NCBI GenBank assembly: GCA_027596945.1
Contig: JADGJH010000367.1
Span: forward strand, 1-20,115
DNA: 20,115 nt
Reading direction: 5' to 3'
Origin: Physocladia obscura
Taxonomy: Eukaryota > Chytridiomycota > Chytridiomycetes > Chytridiales > Chytriomycetaceae
Below, in pieces: positions 9,416 to 18,132 of this stretch (position 1 is the stretch's first letter; each line of letters opens with the position of its first letter). The position numbers and the translations under genes are program-made. The notes beneath the pieces were generated by a model. The model was not told the DNA's origin, made no database searches, and worked only from the letters and a program-made list of their open reading frames with translations.

Positions 9416-9438
9416 TTTTGTCTAATTGTCAGACAAAA
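9416..9438. repeat. Hairpin TTTTGTCT/AGACAAAA, second copy
   Basis: Arms of 8 nt around AATTGTC. It shares its left arm and the following AAT with the 9198 palindrome and with the hairpin at 9472. Confidence 0.7.
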
Positions 9439-9471
9439 TCTCACTTGGACAAAAAATCTGGCCAACTGAAC

Positions 9472-9496
9472 TTTTTGTCTAATCGTCAGACAAAAA
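9472..9496. repeat. Hairpin TTTTTGTCT/AGACAAAAA, third copy
   Basis: Arms of 9 nt around AATCGTC. It lies 49 bp upstream of the ATG at 9545, the closest of the three hairpins to the replication gene. Confidence 0.7.
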
Positions 9497-9544
9497 AAAA
9501 ACTGAATTAAATTCGAAAACTTATTTTATTTCATAATACTAAAC

Positions 9545-12500
9545 ATGTTCTCGTTGGAAAGTGTACGTCCTTTCTACCAAAGTATACAGCTATTTGAGCC
9601 AAATAATTTTGCTCTGACTTACAAAGGGCAGTTCATTCCTTGTAAGAGAAAAAGTAGAACTGTTTTAAACTAATTGAAGCTTCCTCGTAATGAAAAGGAG
9701 CACAAGATGTTGCAATCACACATTGCCAATCTCATTCGGAACAATAAAGCAACAATTGTTGGAAACTATATCCTAAAGCTGGACAACACATTCATCCAGA
9801 AAACTGATAAGACTATAAAGCAACTTCAATTTGGGGAGATGGAAGTTGTTCACAATGTTTTGAAGAGAAAGAGACCAGATTCACCTGAATCATCAAGAAA
9901 GGAGCAACAAATGGACATTTTATCAAAGAGAAAGTGCCCAATTGCCCCATTCAATGCTCAAAAAGAAAGACATATTGACTATTCATTGTACTATCTTCCA
10001 ACTCTCTTATCACAGAGAGTAATTGTGACATATGAATTCAAGTACATGATTCATTATGGAGATTATATTTACAAAAACAGCAAGACTGGAATCATTTGAG
10101 ATATTCCTGACCATTTGATTGAACAACACCTCGATACTCTGACAAAAGAATATGCTGAGAGACAGCCATATGATTGTGAAATTCTGGAGGTTGATTATAC
10201 TGCTCAACCAGTTCCACATCAACAAGTAGCTTTATTAGAACAGAGAATGTTTGAGACTGTTTTAAACTACCACCATTTAAAGCTTGAACCAAACTTTACC
10301 AATGAAAACATTTGTGTTTATCAACATTTATTAACCACATTCAAAACACATTAAAGGAGTAACTTTTGATGGTTTAAAAGGTATCTTTGAAGAGGGCAAG
10401 ATTGATACTGGAGTAACAACAAATCAAGTAGTTTGATTCTGTGAAAAGTATGGAATCAGCTTATATGCAATGGATTTAGAGTTTGAAATTTTCTGCCAAC
10501 ACATTCCCAAAGTCAGAAATCACCATGTCCCTTGCCTGATTTACATTGTTGCCAACAATCACATGTATCCTGTATTAGAGGAAGAGCTTAGAAGGAGCAT
10601 TGTTGCCTCTGAGAGAACAAAGGGTGCCAACAATTCAAGAGTTTTCAAGAGCAAGGAGAAGCAAGTAAATATTTTTGACAGAACAGTTGATACCATATTA
10701 AATGCTCCCTACAAAACTCTTAGTCAACTTGAAAACTGTAATGTTGTTTATACGAATTGAGCCGACCTTTCAGGCTTGGTTGTATATTTAGCACAGACTG
10801 AATAAACAGTTTACAAGACAAGGCATATAGTTCAAATTGAATATAGGAACAATGCCATTATTGAAGTCAACAAGCACTATCACGAGTCATTATCAGTGTC
10901 AAAAGCATTAACGATTCCTTTTAGAAACCAAAACCTCATTAGTCTTGTCTTAGAGGCATTCCAAATATACAAGGGTGATGATGTTATAGAGAGCACATTC
11001 AATTGAGTGACTCAATCTGTATTCTTCAATTGCGTCAAGGGAGCAATTGTTGATACATTTTATGAACCATCAGAATCAGCTGATTTAAAGAGTTTCAATA
11101 TTCAAAAATGCCATACAGCATGTTTGACCATCAAGAATGAAATGTCTTGGTCTGTTTTCAGCATTTTCAATGAAGTCAAACCATACTCTGGCAAACTAAG
11201 AACTGGATTCTATTATGTTGAGACAGAGAATACTTTTCTACTGAGAGGAACAAGATGGTATTCAGCACCCATACTACAATATTGTCAAATGATTGGAGTG
11301 CCACTCAAGATTGTGTACGAAATTATCCCAAGTAAGACTCTCAAAGCAGATTACTTTCATGATTTTGTAAAGAGGATATATGAAAAGAGCTGTGATAATG
11401 CAAAGCTAATGATTAATTGTTTTGTAGGATGTTTGAATAAAAGAACTGATAAAAAGCAGACAGATAGGTTTACAATGAGTTTGAATGATGCAGTTTGATA
11501 CTTTTTCTCAAACAAAAATACAGTGTATTCATGCATCTCACAGGCCCCAAAGTTGTACCATATTTCAATTAAAAATGACTCTCTTAAGCATTTCAACACA
11601 ATTCCTATATACTGGCAGGTGATTGATAATGGCAATATTATGTTGCATCAATTAGCAATGAAAATGGGTGGTAGAATTGTCAAGCTAAAGACTGATTGCG
11701 TGGTAGTTGAGGATGGCAATAATGTTGAGTGTAAACCAGGAATTGGTAATTATTGGCTCAAAGCATTACCAAAAGAGTACAAAGTATCTGAGCCATTCAA
11801 GAGTACATATGCATTTTAGCTTGAGAATAAAGACTGGATTCCAACAGAAAATAGATTAGAGTGTCAGTTCTTAACTGGAATGGCAGGTACGGGGAAATCA
11901 ACTGAAGTCAGAGAAACCATTAAAGAACTGGAGCCTGGTTTGTTTGTACTCTTGGCAAGTACAAACAAGGCAGCAAGATTGATAAATGGTCAAACAGTCC
12001 ACCATTTTTTTCATATTGACAACAATGACAAGTGTAACTTGAAGGAAGTGGTAAAGGCAGCCAGCACATTTCAATACATTTTCATTGATGAAGTCAGAAT
12101 GTTGAGAGCAGTGATTTATGAAATCTTGTATTATGTGAAGCTGCAAACAAAGGTCAAGTTTGTGACTATAAACAGTTGGGAGGTGTAGAGAAAAACAATA
12201 GAAAATACAATTACCTCAGTACCATAGCATTAAAAGAACTTGCCAATTATAGTATAACAGAGCTCTTGATTAATCATCGTTCAGACAACTCAGTGACAGT
12301 GCTATTTGACATTGTGCACACATTGAATCCAAGTGACTTTGACAATAAGCACTTGTATACTTGAGTAAATCTAGCGTACACTCATAACAAGAGAAAACAA
12401 ATCAATGAAATCATGATGCAGAGAGATAAACTGAAGAAAAAGAAAAAGATTAGAATAGAAGCAAATAACAATGACCCAAACTCACAAGATGTTCTATTGA

Positions 12501-13189
12501 TGGTTGGCACTCCAGTTATTTTGAATAGAAACTACAAGAAACTCAGACTTGTCAATAGTGCAACATTTGTAGTCAAAAAGATTGAACCACTGTTGTTGCT
12601 GAAAGATACAGTAACCAAAAACAAGATTGAGATTACTATAGAACAATTTTGGTTATAGTTCTGAGTCAACTATTGTTTGACAGTCCATCAAGTGCAGGGT
12701 GATTCAATAAAAGAGATTTTCACAATCCATGAATGGAGTAGAATGGCAAAGGATATGCGATACACTGCAATTAGTCAGACAACTAAAAAAGAATACATTA
12801 ATGTGGTTGACAATGGTATGAAACACAAAGTAACAAAGGAGACTGATTTTGACAGGATGAAACAGACGAAGAAGAGAGAGTGAGATTTAAAAGATGAACT
12901 CAAACAAAAGAGGATAGAGGCTGTTCAAGTAATAAACTGCATTATTTGAAAGGGCTGTTTTGATGACTTTAGTTTGAAGCATACTTTGGTAAAGAGACAA
13001 GAGCTGTTGGAGCATCTTGGTATTCCTGATGGGGTAGTACCAAGAGGATATGAGATAGACCACATCAAACCATGATGCCAGCATGCCACAGATGATGACT
13101 TCAAAAACATTAATGCTCATTGGAATCTGCGACTGATTTCGAGACAAGAAAACAATGAGTTGGGGCAAATGGCAAGGGGTTCCAAGTGA
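9545..13189 (+). pseudogene. DNA polymerase B - SF1 helicase - HNH endonuclease gene, broken
   Basis: One long coding stretch, about 1,170 codons after 9674. Polymerase region: FYYVETENTFLLRG near 11205, a motif B-like KLMINCFVGCL near 11403 and a motif C-like LKTDCVVV near 11691, in family-B order. Helicase region: Walker A GMAGTGKST at 11877-11903, TNKAARLINGQTVHHFF, FIDEV, a motif III remnant DYKQL at 12164, LLINHRSD, and LTVHQVQGD near 12677. C-terminal HNH region: YEIDHIKP near 13049 and INAHWNLR near 13105. Breaks: TAA 9671, a frame change near 10350, TAA 10803, TAG 11817, a frame change at about 12160, TAG 12656, and TGA at 10097, 10434, 10758, 11004, 11496, 12362, 12662, 12881, 12947 and 13073. 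The ATG at 9545 is in frame but separated by TAA 9671, so the start is uncertain. Likely role is replication of the element. Confidence 0.7.
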
Positions 13190-13241
13190 ACAAACATTTT
13201 TTCCAAATTCTTGGATTTTAAAATATTTTTGCTATATAAAC

Positions 13242-14055
13242 ATGGAACCAATAGTAAACTACTCAATGAATTTAATACAATCTGACTTGACCTGCTGTGT
13301 TTGCCTTGAAAACATCAATTTCCCAATTATTCAATGTGCAAATGGGTCAAATCCACACTTTGTTTGCATCAAATGTCACCATCAATTGGGCCAACAGTGT
13401 CCTCAATGTAAGACTGAATCATTATTTCATAACAAACAGCTGCAAGTTACTTTAACACCCTTTTTAGAATCATGCACCAATGAAAACTGTAAAATGAAAG
13501 TACTCAAATGGAATCTTGATGAACACATTGAAGATTGCGACTACAGGAAACACAAATTCTTCATGTGTCAACGTAAGGTGATTTCAAGAAAGACTATGCA
13601 GAGTCACTTTGAAACAAAATGCAAGACTCAAATTATTGAAAGAAATATGTCACAGATAGAATTTGGTAGATGGGATGCTGAAAAACAAGACTTCAAGCTG
13701 GATTTGAGTGACAGACAAACAGACGGAGTACTTACAACAAACGAGGCAGTTGTTCTGCTGTACAAGAATGAATGCGGTAAGTGAGTTGTATGTCCACTGT
13801 CACCTCCCAACAACAATCACCATTAAAACAATAAAAACTATTTCAAATGGAACAATATCAAAGACATCAGTACACATGAACTGTTCATCTAATCCATCAG
13901 AGCCAGTGTTTATGGAATTGGAGACTTGTGATGCTGTATATGTAAACACAAGACAAAACAGTCAAGGAAACAAAAGCATTCAAGACTTTCTGGGCCACAT
14001 GTTTGCTCAGGATAGAGCACCACTGCCAGCATTTTCAGACTCTGACAATGATTAA
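13242..14055 (+). pseudogene. SIAH-like RING E3 ubiquitin ligase, frameshifted
   Basis: ATG at 13242, 53 bp after the HNH stop on the same strand. An N-terminal C3HC4 RING has ligands C18, C21, C32, H39, C42, C45, C53 and C56, with the short loops of SINA/SIAH proteins. A SIAH-type zinc finger follows (C78, C83, H95, C99), then a second finger that appears to have only C109, H122 and C127. RINGs of this kind transfer ubiquitin from an E2 to a bound substrate; mobile elements and large DNA viruses sometimes carry them. The frame breaks at 13767-13774, where AATGAATG looks like a 4-bp tandem duplication: one copy would join the upstream frame to the C-terminal frame ending at TAA 14055. As it stands the protein stops at TGA 13784. 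AATAAA overlaps the distal stop (14054-14059). Confidence 0.7.
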
Positions 14056-14416
14056 TAAACATTGCAAGCATATACTGTATCAAACACAAACAAAGAAAGA
14101 AAAATATAAACTGAATAGACTGCGAGTCTTGCTGCTGTTTTCATTTGACATACCACGCGCGTTCCTTTGTGCGTTTGAAACCCAACCCCAGACTCGTGTT
14201 AACTTTAGGAAAGCGACAGTATCACCCAATCACAGTTCCCCAATGTTCCCCCAGTACGCGACAAAAACCCTCAATAGCTCAAATGACTCCTAGCCAACCC
14301 AGCGTGTCTTAGAGGTAGTAAAAGCTTACCCACATAGTGAAGCCAGAGTTGCAATGCACAGAGGTTGGTGTCATTAGAGTAAGAAAAAAAAACCAAGCAA
14401 TTGAAATCAATTTCAT
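14056..14416. other. Spacer between convergent element genes
   Basis: About 360 bp between the RING gene (plus) and the unknown gene (minus). No gene seen. Around 14120-14340 CpG is more frequent than in the flanking element genes, so this piece may have a different history. Confidence 0.4.
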
Positions 14417-15049
14417 TCACCAGCATCTCAAATCAACAATCTTTTCATCATCAATCTCCTTTTTCAAGTGATGATAGAGTCGCTTTTGGATGGCTGGCTT
14501 GTTGTCATGGAGTTTTTTACAGAGGTTTGTGTCTCCTTTCATTAAATCGTATTTGATTTGCTGGATTCTCTTTTTATTGTCACCACTGCTCTTTTTTCTT
14601 AGATAATAGACAAGTGTATTATCAACATAGAACAACTTACTATCAGTCTCAAAGTATTCATTCCCATTCATTAATTGTTTTATTTTATCCAGTAATGAAT
14701 GTTTTATTTCAATCACGAACAGCTTTTTGAAATCAGAATTATTGGTGTCATTCAATTCCAATTGAAGTCTCTTGACAGTCTCCTCCAATTCAAATATTCA
14801 TTCTTTCATTGACTGGTTAATATTGGCTCTCATGGGGTTGACCATTTTCATCCATTTCTCAGGAACATTAATAACAAGAGGTTGATTTGAACCAAAATAT
14901 GGTACACCCACTTTTGAAAGAGTGGTGTTAATTTTACGTTCTTGTACTTCATAAGTGTGTTCATTACAAGGGTCCTTGTAGATTGTTCCAATTGGAAGGG
15001 TCTTTAAGAACCTGTTTCGCACAGTTGTGGATGGAATTGTAACAGCCAT
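14417..15049 (-). pseudogene. Element gene of unknown family (copy 1), one in-frame TGA
   Basis: Reads on the minus strand from ATG 15049 (MAVTIPSTTVRN) to TGA 14419-14417, about 210 codons, interrupted by TGA at 14800-14798. Not recognised. The first third has a compact block (TIYKDPCNEHTYEV, then INVPEKW) and the rest is Lys/Glu-rich and probably helical or coiled coil (FELEETVKRLQLELN). The start lies about 80 bp inside the right terminal repeat, pointing inward. A diverged copy occurs at 19378-19976 with the same block order (IGTIYKDP / METVYNNP; NVPEKW / DVPEKH; NQSMKE / DQSLKE; PAIQKR / PAIQTR). At the internal TGA the other copy has AGA (Arg), which argues for a mutated Arg codon and not for Trp. 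Possible roles include a terminal or DNA-binding protein, but nothing in the sequence proves this. Confidence 0.6.
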
Positions 15050-15131
15050 AGTTTTAATAATACAAAAGAAAATAATTTTAAATAAATATTGTTCAATTGA
15101 AATGAAAATACTTTTTGACAGCACATAGTCT

Positions 15132-15430
15132 CATTCACAAACAACACTTTCAGCAACTCTTCTCGCTCAAATCTAACACACTATTCCTCACTATCATTGA
15201 GTGAACAATCCCACAGTTTTCAAAGTTGAGTTGATTCATCACAAAATGAATTTTGTTAGTGAACACTCCCACTCAAATCCATCACGCTCTCCATCACTAT
15301 ATTCAAGTGAACAATCCCCACACTATTCAAAGTTGAGTTGGTTTGTCACTTGCCGCAGTACAATCTCAATCAATTCAAAATTTTATTAGAGACGCTCCAC
15401 AGAAAAGTGTGTATGGGCGAGTCTATGGGG
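15132..15430 (-). repeat. Right terminal inverted repeat, with internal duplication
   Basis: Reverse complement of the left repeat. It is about 105 bp longer because the segment CTCAAATC...TTCATCAC is present twice (15166-15242 and 15272-15349). The outer end is CTATGGGG near 15430, and the strongest match to the left repeat is at 15350-15395. The stop codon of the condensin gene lies only about 24 bp outside. Confidence 0.85.
15166..15349. repeat. Imperfect tandem duplication inside the right terminal repeat
   Basis: Two units of about 77 bp, each starting CTCAAATC and containing GTGAACAATCCC and TCAAAGTTGAGTTG, are offset by about 106 bp. The left terminal repeat has one unit. The units have diverged from each other, so the duplication is not recent. 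Confidence 0.75.
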
Positions 15431-15453
15431 CCCAAAACTCTTTCAACCTCAGA

Positions 15454-17949
15454 CTAATTACGAGATATTTTCAAATCATTTGAGTTCACGTCGCTGACAA
15501 CAGACAAGTTCTTTTCATTTGCCAGATGTAACAAACAAATGAAACAGAATGCAACCGAAATATCATTCATTTTCTCGGTCGAGTATTTCATTGATAGACC
15601 TTGTACAACGTTTTTAAAGTTTGTTGTTTCTTGCCTGAAAACAGCTGGCTGAAATGAATGTGAGTGAAAACACTTGTATAAACACATGCAAAAGAAAATG
15701 TTCAACCTCTTTGCCTTTCCCTTTCGCGTCCTCATTTTCGCTGTCTTCACCGGTTAAATCAATCAAATTACTCCACAAATTTTCCTTGAGCTTCTTTATA
15801 TCAACTTTCTTTTGCGTCTTGGCAAAATGAATGTAATTTGCTTTCACTTTTTTTGGCACATCGACGAGATTATCGCCATATTCGAGCATTGTTTCGCCAT
15901 TGTTCCCATTTGGCATTGCTGTAACCAAATCCAACGGATCTGCATTTAATGATGGAAATCCCGCAAATCCATCATCTTCATCATCCATCATTGGAAAATC
16001 ATCACCATCGTCTATTTTGGAAAAATTGTTCTTCTTTATTATTTACTATTTTCTTTATTTTTTTGTTGAACTCACATTGATTTACGTCAGAATTTGCCAA
16101 CGTTGGATCGACAGCAAATGAAACGTGCTCATCTTGATGTTGAGACCAGAATGCAGGATCTGCCGCATTTTCAACACAACCAGATAAGACTGTACGGTCA
16201 TTACTCCCTTTACCTTTTTTTCGAAAGATGACCTTGATAAAAGAATAAAATATTATTCACGAATCAAATACAGTTACCTCACTCACACACAGATCCAAAA
16301 CAAACCTTGTTTACGGGTTTCAAAAATAATTTCAAAAAATCCTGCGCCGAAAAATGTTCATCATTGGGGAGTAAGTTTTTAGTCCGAGATTTTTCATTAT
16401 ATTTCGGCAGTGCTATTGACACGGTGCTTGCAGTAAAAAGCTGTTTTTCAGTGACTGTTGTTTCTAGGAAAATAATTTTGCTAGGTTCGCGCTTTTTTTT
16501 TGGAACACCGGCAGCATCTTCTTTAGCTAATTATCATACAACTCTTCGATTTTAGTGAAAATAAAGCCACCAATAGAGACGAAGAGAGCAAACCTTTGAT
16601 AATAGGCTTCGGCTTCCAGTGCTCAGGACCAGCCCATCTCCTCACCATTGTCGAATCAAAATAGGCGAATGGATTTTTTTCATTATTTGCTTCCGCAACT
16701 TCCAGAGCCAGTCCAAACCCATTCCCAGGTGCTATTCCACGGTTTCCAGTGGCACTATCGTCTCCAATTTCTTCGCTTTCTTCTGACCCATTTACAATTG
16801 CACTGTCCACTCGCGGAATATTTCCGTCTTCTAACTCTTCTGGAAATTGGCGATCGTCGCCATCGTCGTTGTCAGATCCGCCAAAATTTCCACCGCCATA
16901 ATCATTGTGGCCTCCATTTGAGCCATTGTCGTCGAAATTATGTACATAGTCGTCCGCAGCTGGAACATCGGCTTGCATCAAACTGTTGAAATCAAATTTG
17001 GGCATTTCATTTGATTGAGCAGAAAAATCAAATGATTTAAGAGATGGGCAAATCGAAAGGTGGCGTAGTCGAGTTATATCGTTCATAAATTTTCCTGATG
17101 TAGACAAGGGAGTTTCAGTACATATCAAGAGTATATATATATTTTTAATCACCTTTCAATCTAGAAATATCCACCAAATCGATTTCGATAGTGTCACAGT
17201 TTGTGTCGGCATGATCTGCCATTTGTTTGCTAACTGTTATATCATCACTGGCGTCGAAAATAATCATTCCTTCGTTTGCCATATTCAAGTGATTCAGCAA
17301 AAGTCCACTCGCAGTGCCTTCATCGAAATCGGCGCTCGTTTTCTTGAAAAGTGGATCAATAAGGAATTCCGTTTCAAATTTTTTGATGTTAAGAACTGTA
17401 ATGTCCTTTTCAAGCGTATTTCCAGTCTTCGTCTAGTTCGATCTTTAGTTTCAGATAAATACTTAATTAATAAGGCCAACCTGTCTTTTTCTTTTCAACT
17501 CGTCTAGTCCAGCATCCGCATCTGAGTCAATTTCATCGCGAGTTCCAGAACCTATTTAATCATATATATGAACTAATACTCTCAAACTATGATATTCTGT
17601 ACCTCGTCCATCAACGAGTCCATTCAATAAGATTTTTGTTTCAACATCAACTGAATCAACACGCGACGTGTAAACTTTTACGCAGCCATCCAACGTAATC
17701 GATGCCTTCTGGAAATTGATAGAATCACCGTCTCGTAAAACAGTCATATCGGCGAAATAGTCGATAAGCGCGAGATTCCATGTGTTTGCAGCCGTGATTT
17801 TCTAAGTATTCGAGATTGTTTATGTTTTAACTGAGATTCGACGGCGTAAAAAAGGAGCTCACATTATCAGCAGCGATCTTCATCCATTCGTCGAATGTAC
17901 GTTGATCGTTGTACCCAGATTGGGCCGGCACATTTGCAGTCTGACTCAT
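15454..17949 (-). CDS. brn1: Condensin complex subunit 2 (CAPH / Brn1 / Barren), 9 exons
   Basis: The kleisin subunit that bridges SMC2 and SMC4 in condensin I and is needed for mitotic chromosome compaction. Exons in transcript order: 17949-17863, 17801-17603, 17551-17481, 17432-17153, 17094-16594, 16526-16306, 16232-16076, 16011-15707 and 15648-15454. Joined they keep one frame of 671 residues; human and yeast proteins are about 740-755. The N-terminal block (EWMKIAADNKI, NTWNLALIDYFADM, INFQKASITLDGCVKVYTSR) matches the SMC2-binding part. Next come NTLEKDITVLNIKKFE and DPLFKKTSADFDEG, then ICPSLKSFDF, an acidic Gly/Asn-rich middle and WAGPEHWKPKP. The C-terminal winged-helix part has HFAKTQKKVDIKKLKENLW and ISVAFCFICLLHLANEK. 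All domains are intact. Four donors have T at intron position +3 (GTTGGC, GTTTGC, GTTTGT, GTTGAA). It is head-to-head with the gene at 18133. Confidence 0.93.
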
Positions 17950-18132
17950 GCTTTTTTATGCTTTGCTGTTTGTGTTTGTTTGAAAACAAAAAAAAAAGAA
18001 TTGTGTCCGAAGAAACAACAATGACGATCACGATTTGCAGTTTTGCTAACTGATTTTCACATTGAGAACGAGCTTCCAGAACAAAAAAAAGGCGCGAAAC
18101 AATAATATCTTCAAGAAGAGGCGAGATAGACC
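17950..18132. promoter_or_regulatory. Short divergent promoter region
   Basis: 183 bp separate the start codons of the condensin gene (minus) and the gene at 18133 (plus), so both promoters and 5' leaders must fit here. It contains an A-run at 17988-17997 and no obvious TATA box. Confidence 0.55.

Larger units (their letters stand above)
8906..9544. other. Hairpin-rich spacer inside the element
   Basis: About 640 bp between the nuclease and replication genes, with no credible gene. It holds AATAAA at 8917-8922 (likely polyadenylation of the nuclease gene), a short hairpin AACACTC/GAGTGTT at 8965-8984, and three hairpins built on TTTTGTCT/AGACAAAA (9198, 9416 and 9472). It should include the promoter of the replication gene. 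Confidence 0.5.
6737..15430. mobile_element. Long-TIR DNA element with PolB-helicase-HNH gene, zinc-module nuclease and RING E3
   Basis: The two ends are inverted copies of one sequence (6737-6930 and 15132-15430). Between them lie a zinc-module/nuclease gene, a DNA polymerase B-helicase-HNH gene, a SIAH-like RING gene and a minus-strand gene of unknown family. Long inverted ends plus an own family-B polymerase are hallmarks of self-synthesising transposons (Polinton/Maverick), linear plasmids and related viruses, but no retroviral-type integrase, capsid protein, packaging ATPase or protease was found. The element appears broken: several frameshifts, in-frame stops and a lost helicase Arg. 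A possible 7-bp target duplication (CAAAAAC / CCAAAAC) flanks it. A second copy of one of its genes lies at 19378-19976. Confidence 0.75.

Noticed and set aside
9202..9510. 102-codon ORF in the hairpin-rich spacer
   Set aside because: It runs through the palindromes and poly-A tracts; its repeated sequence reflects the DNA hairpins and not a protein fold.
10097..13075. Firm claim of a TGA=Trp genetic code or a mitochondrial origin of the element
   Set aside because: A paralogue has Arg at one TGA site, TAA/TAG and frameshifts are also present, ORFs end at TGA, and the flanks are nuclear genes with spliceosomal introns. Kept only as an alternative hypothesis.
9674..13189. Repeat-induced point mutation (RIP) as the cause of the stops
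   Set aside because: RIP acts mainly on CpA and would give many TAA and TAG from Gln codons; the excess is in TGA and the depletion is in CpG.
13231..13240. TATATAAA as a promoter of the RING gene
   Set aside because: It ends only a few bases before the ATG, too close to act as a TATA box for that start.
16648..16989. 113-codon plus-strand ORF rich in His and Leu
   Set aside because: Antisense to the acidic exon of the condensin gene.
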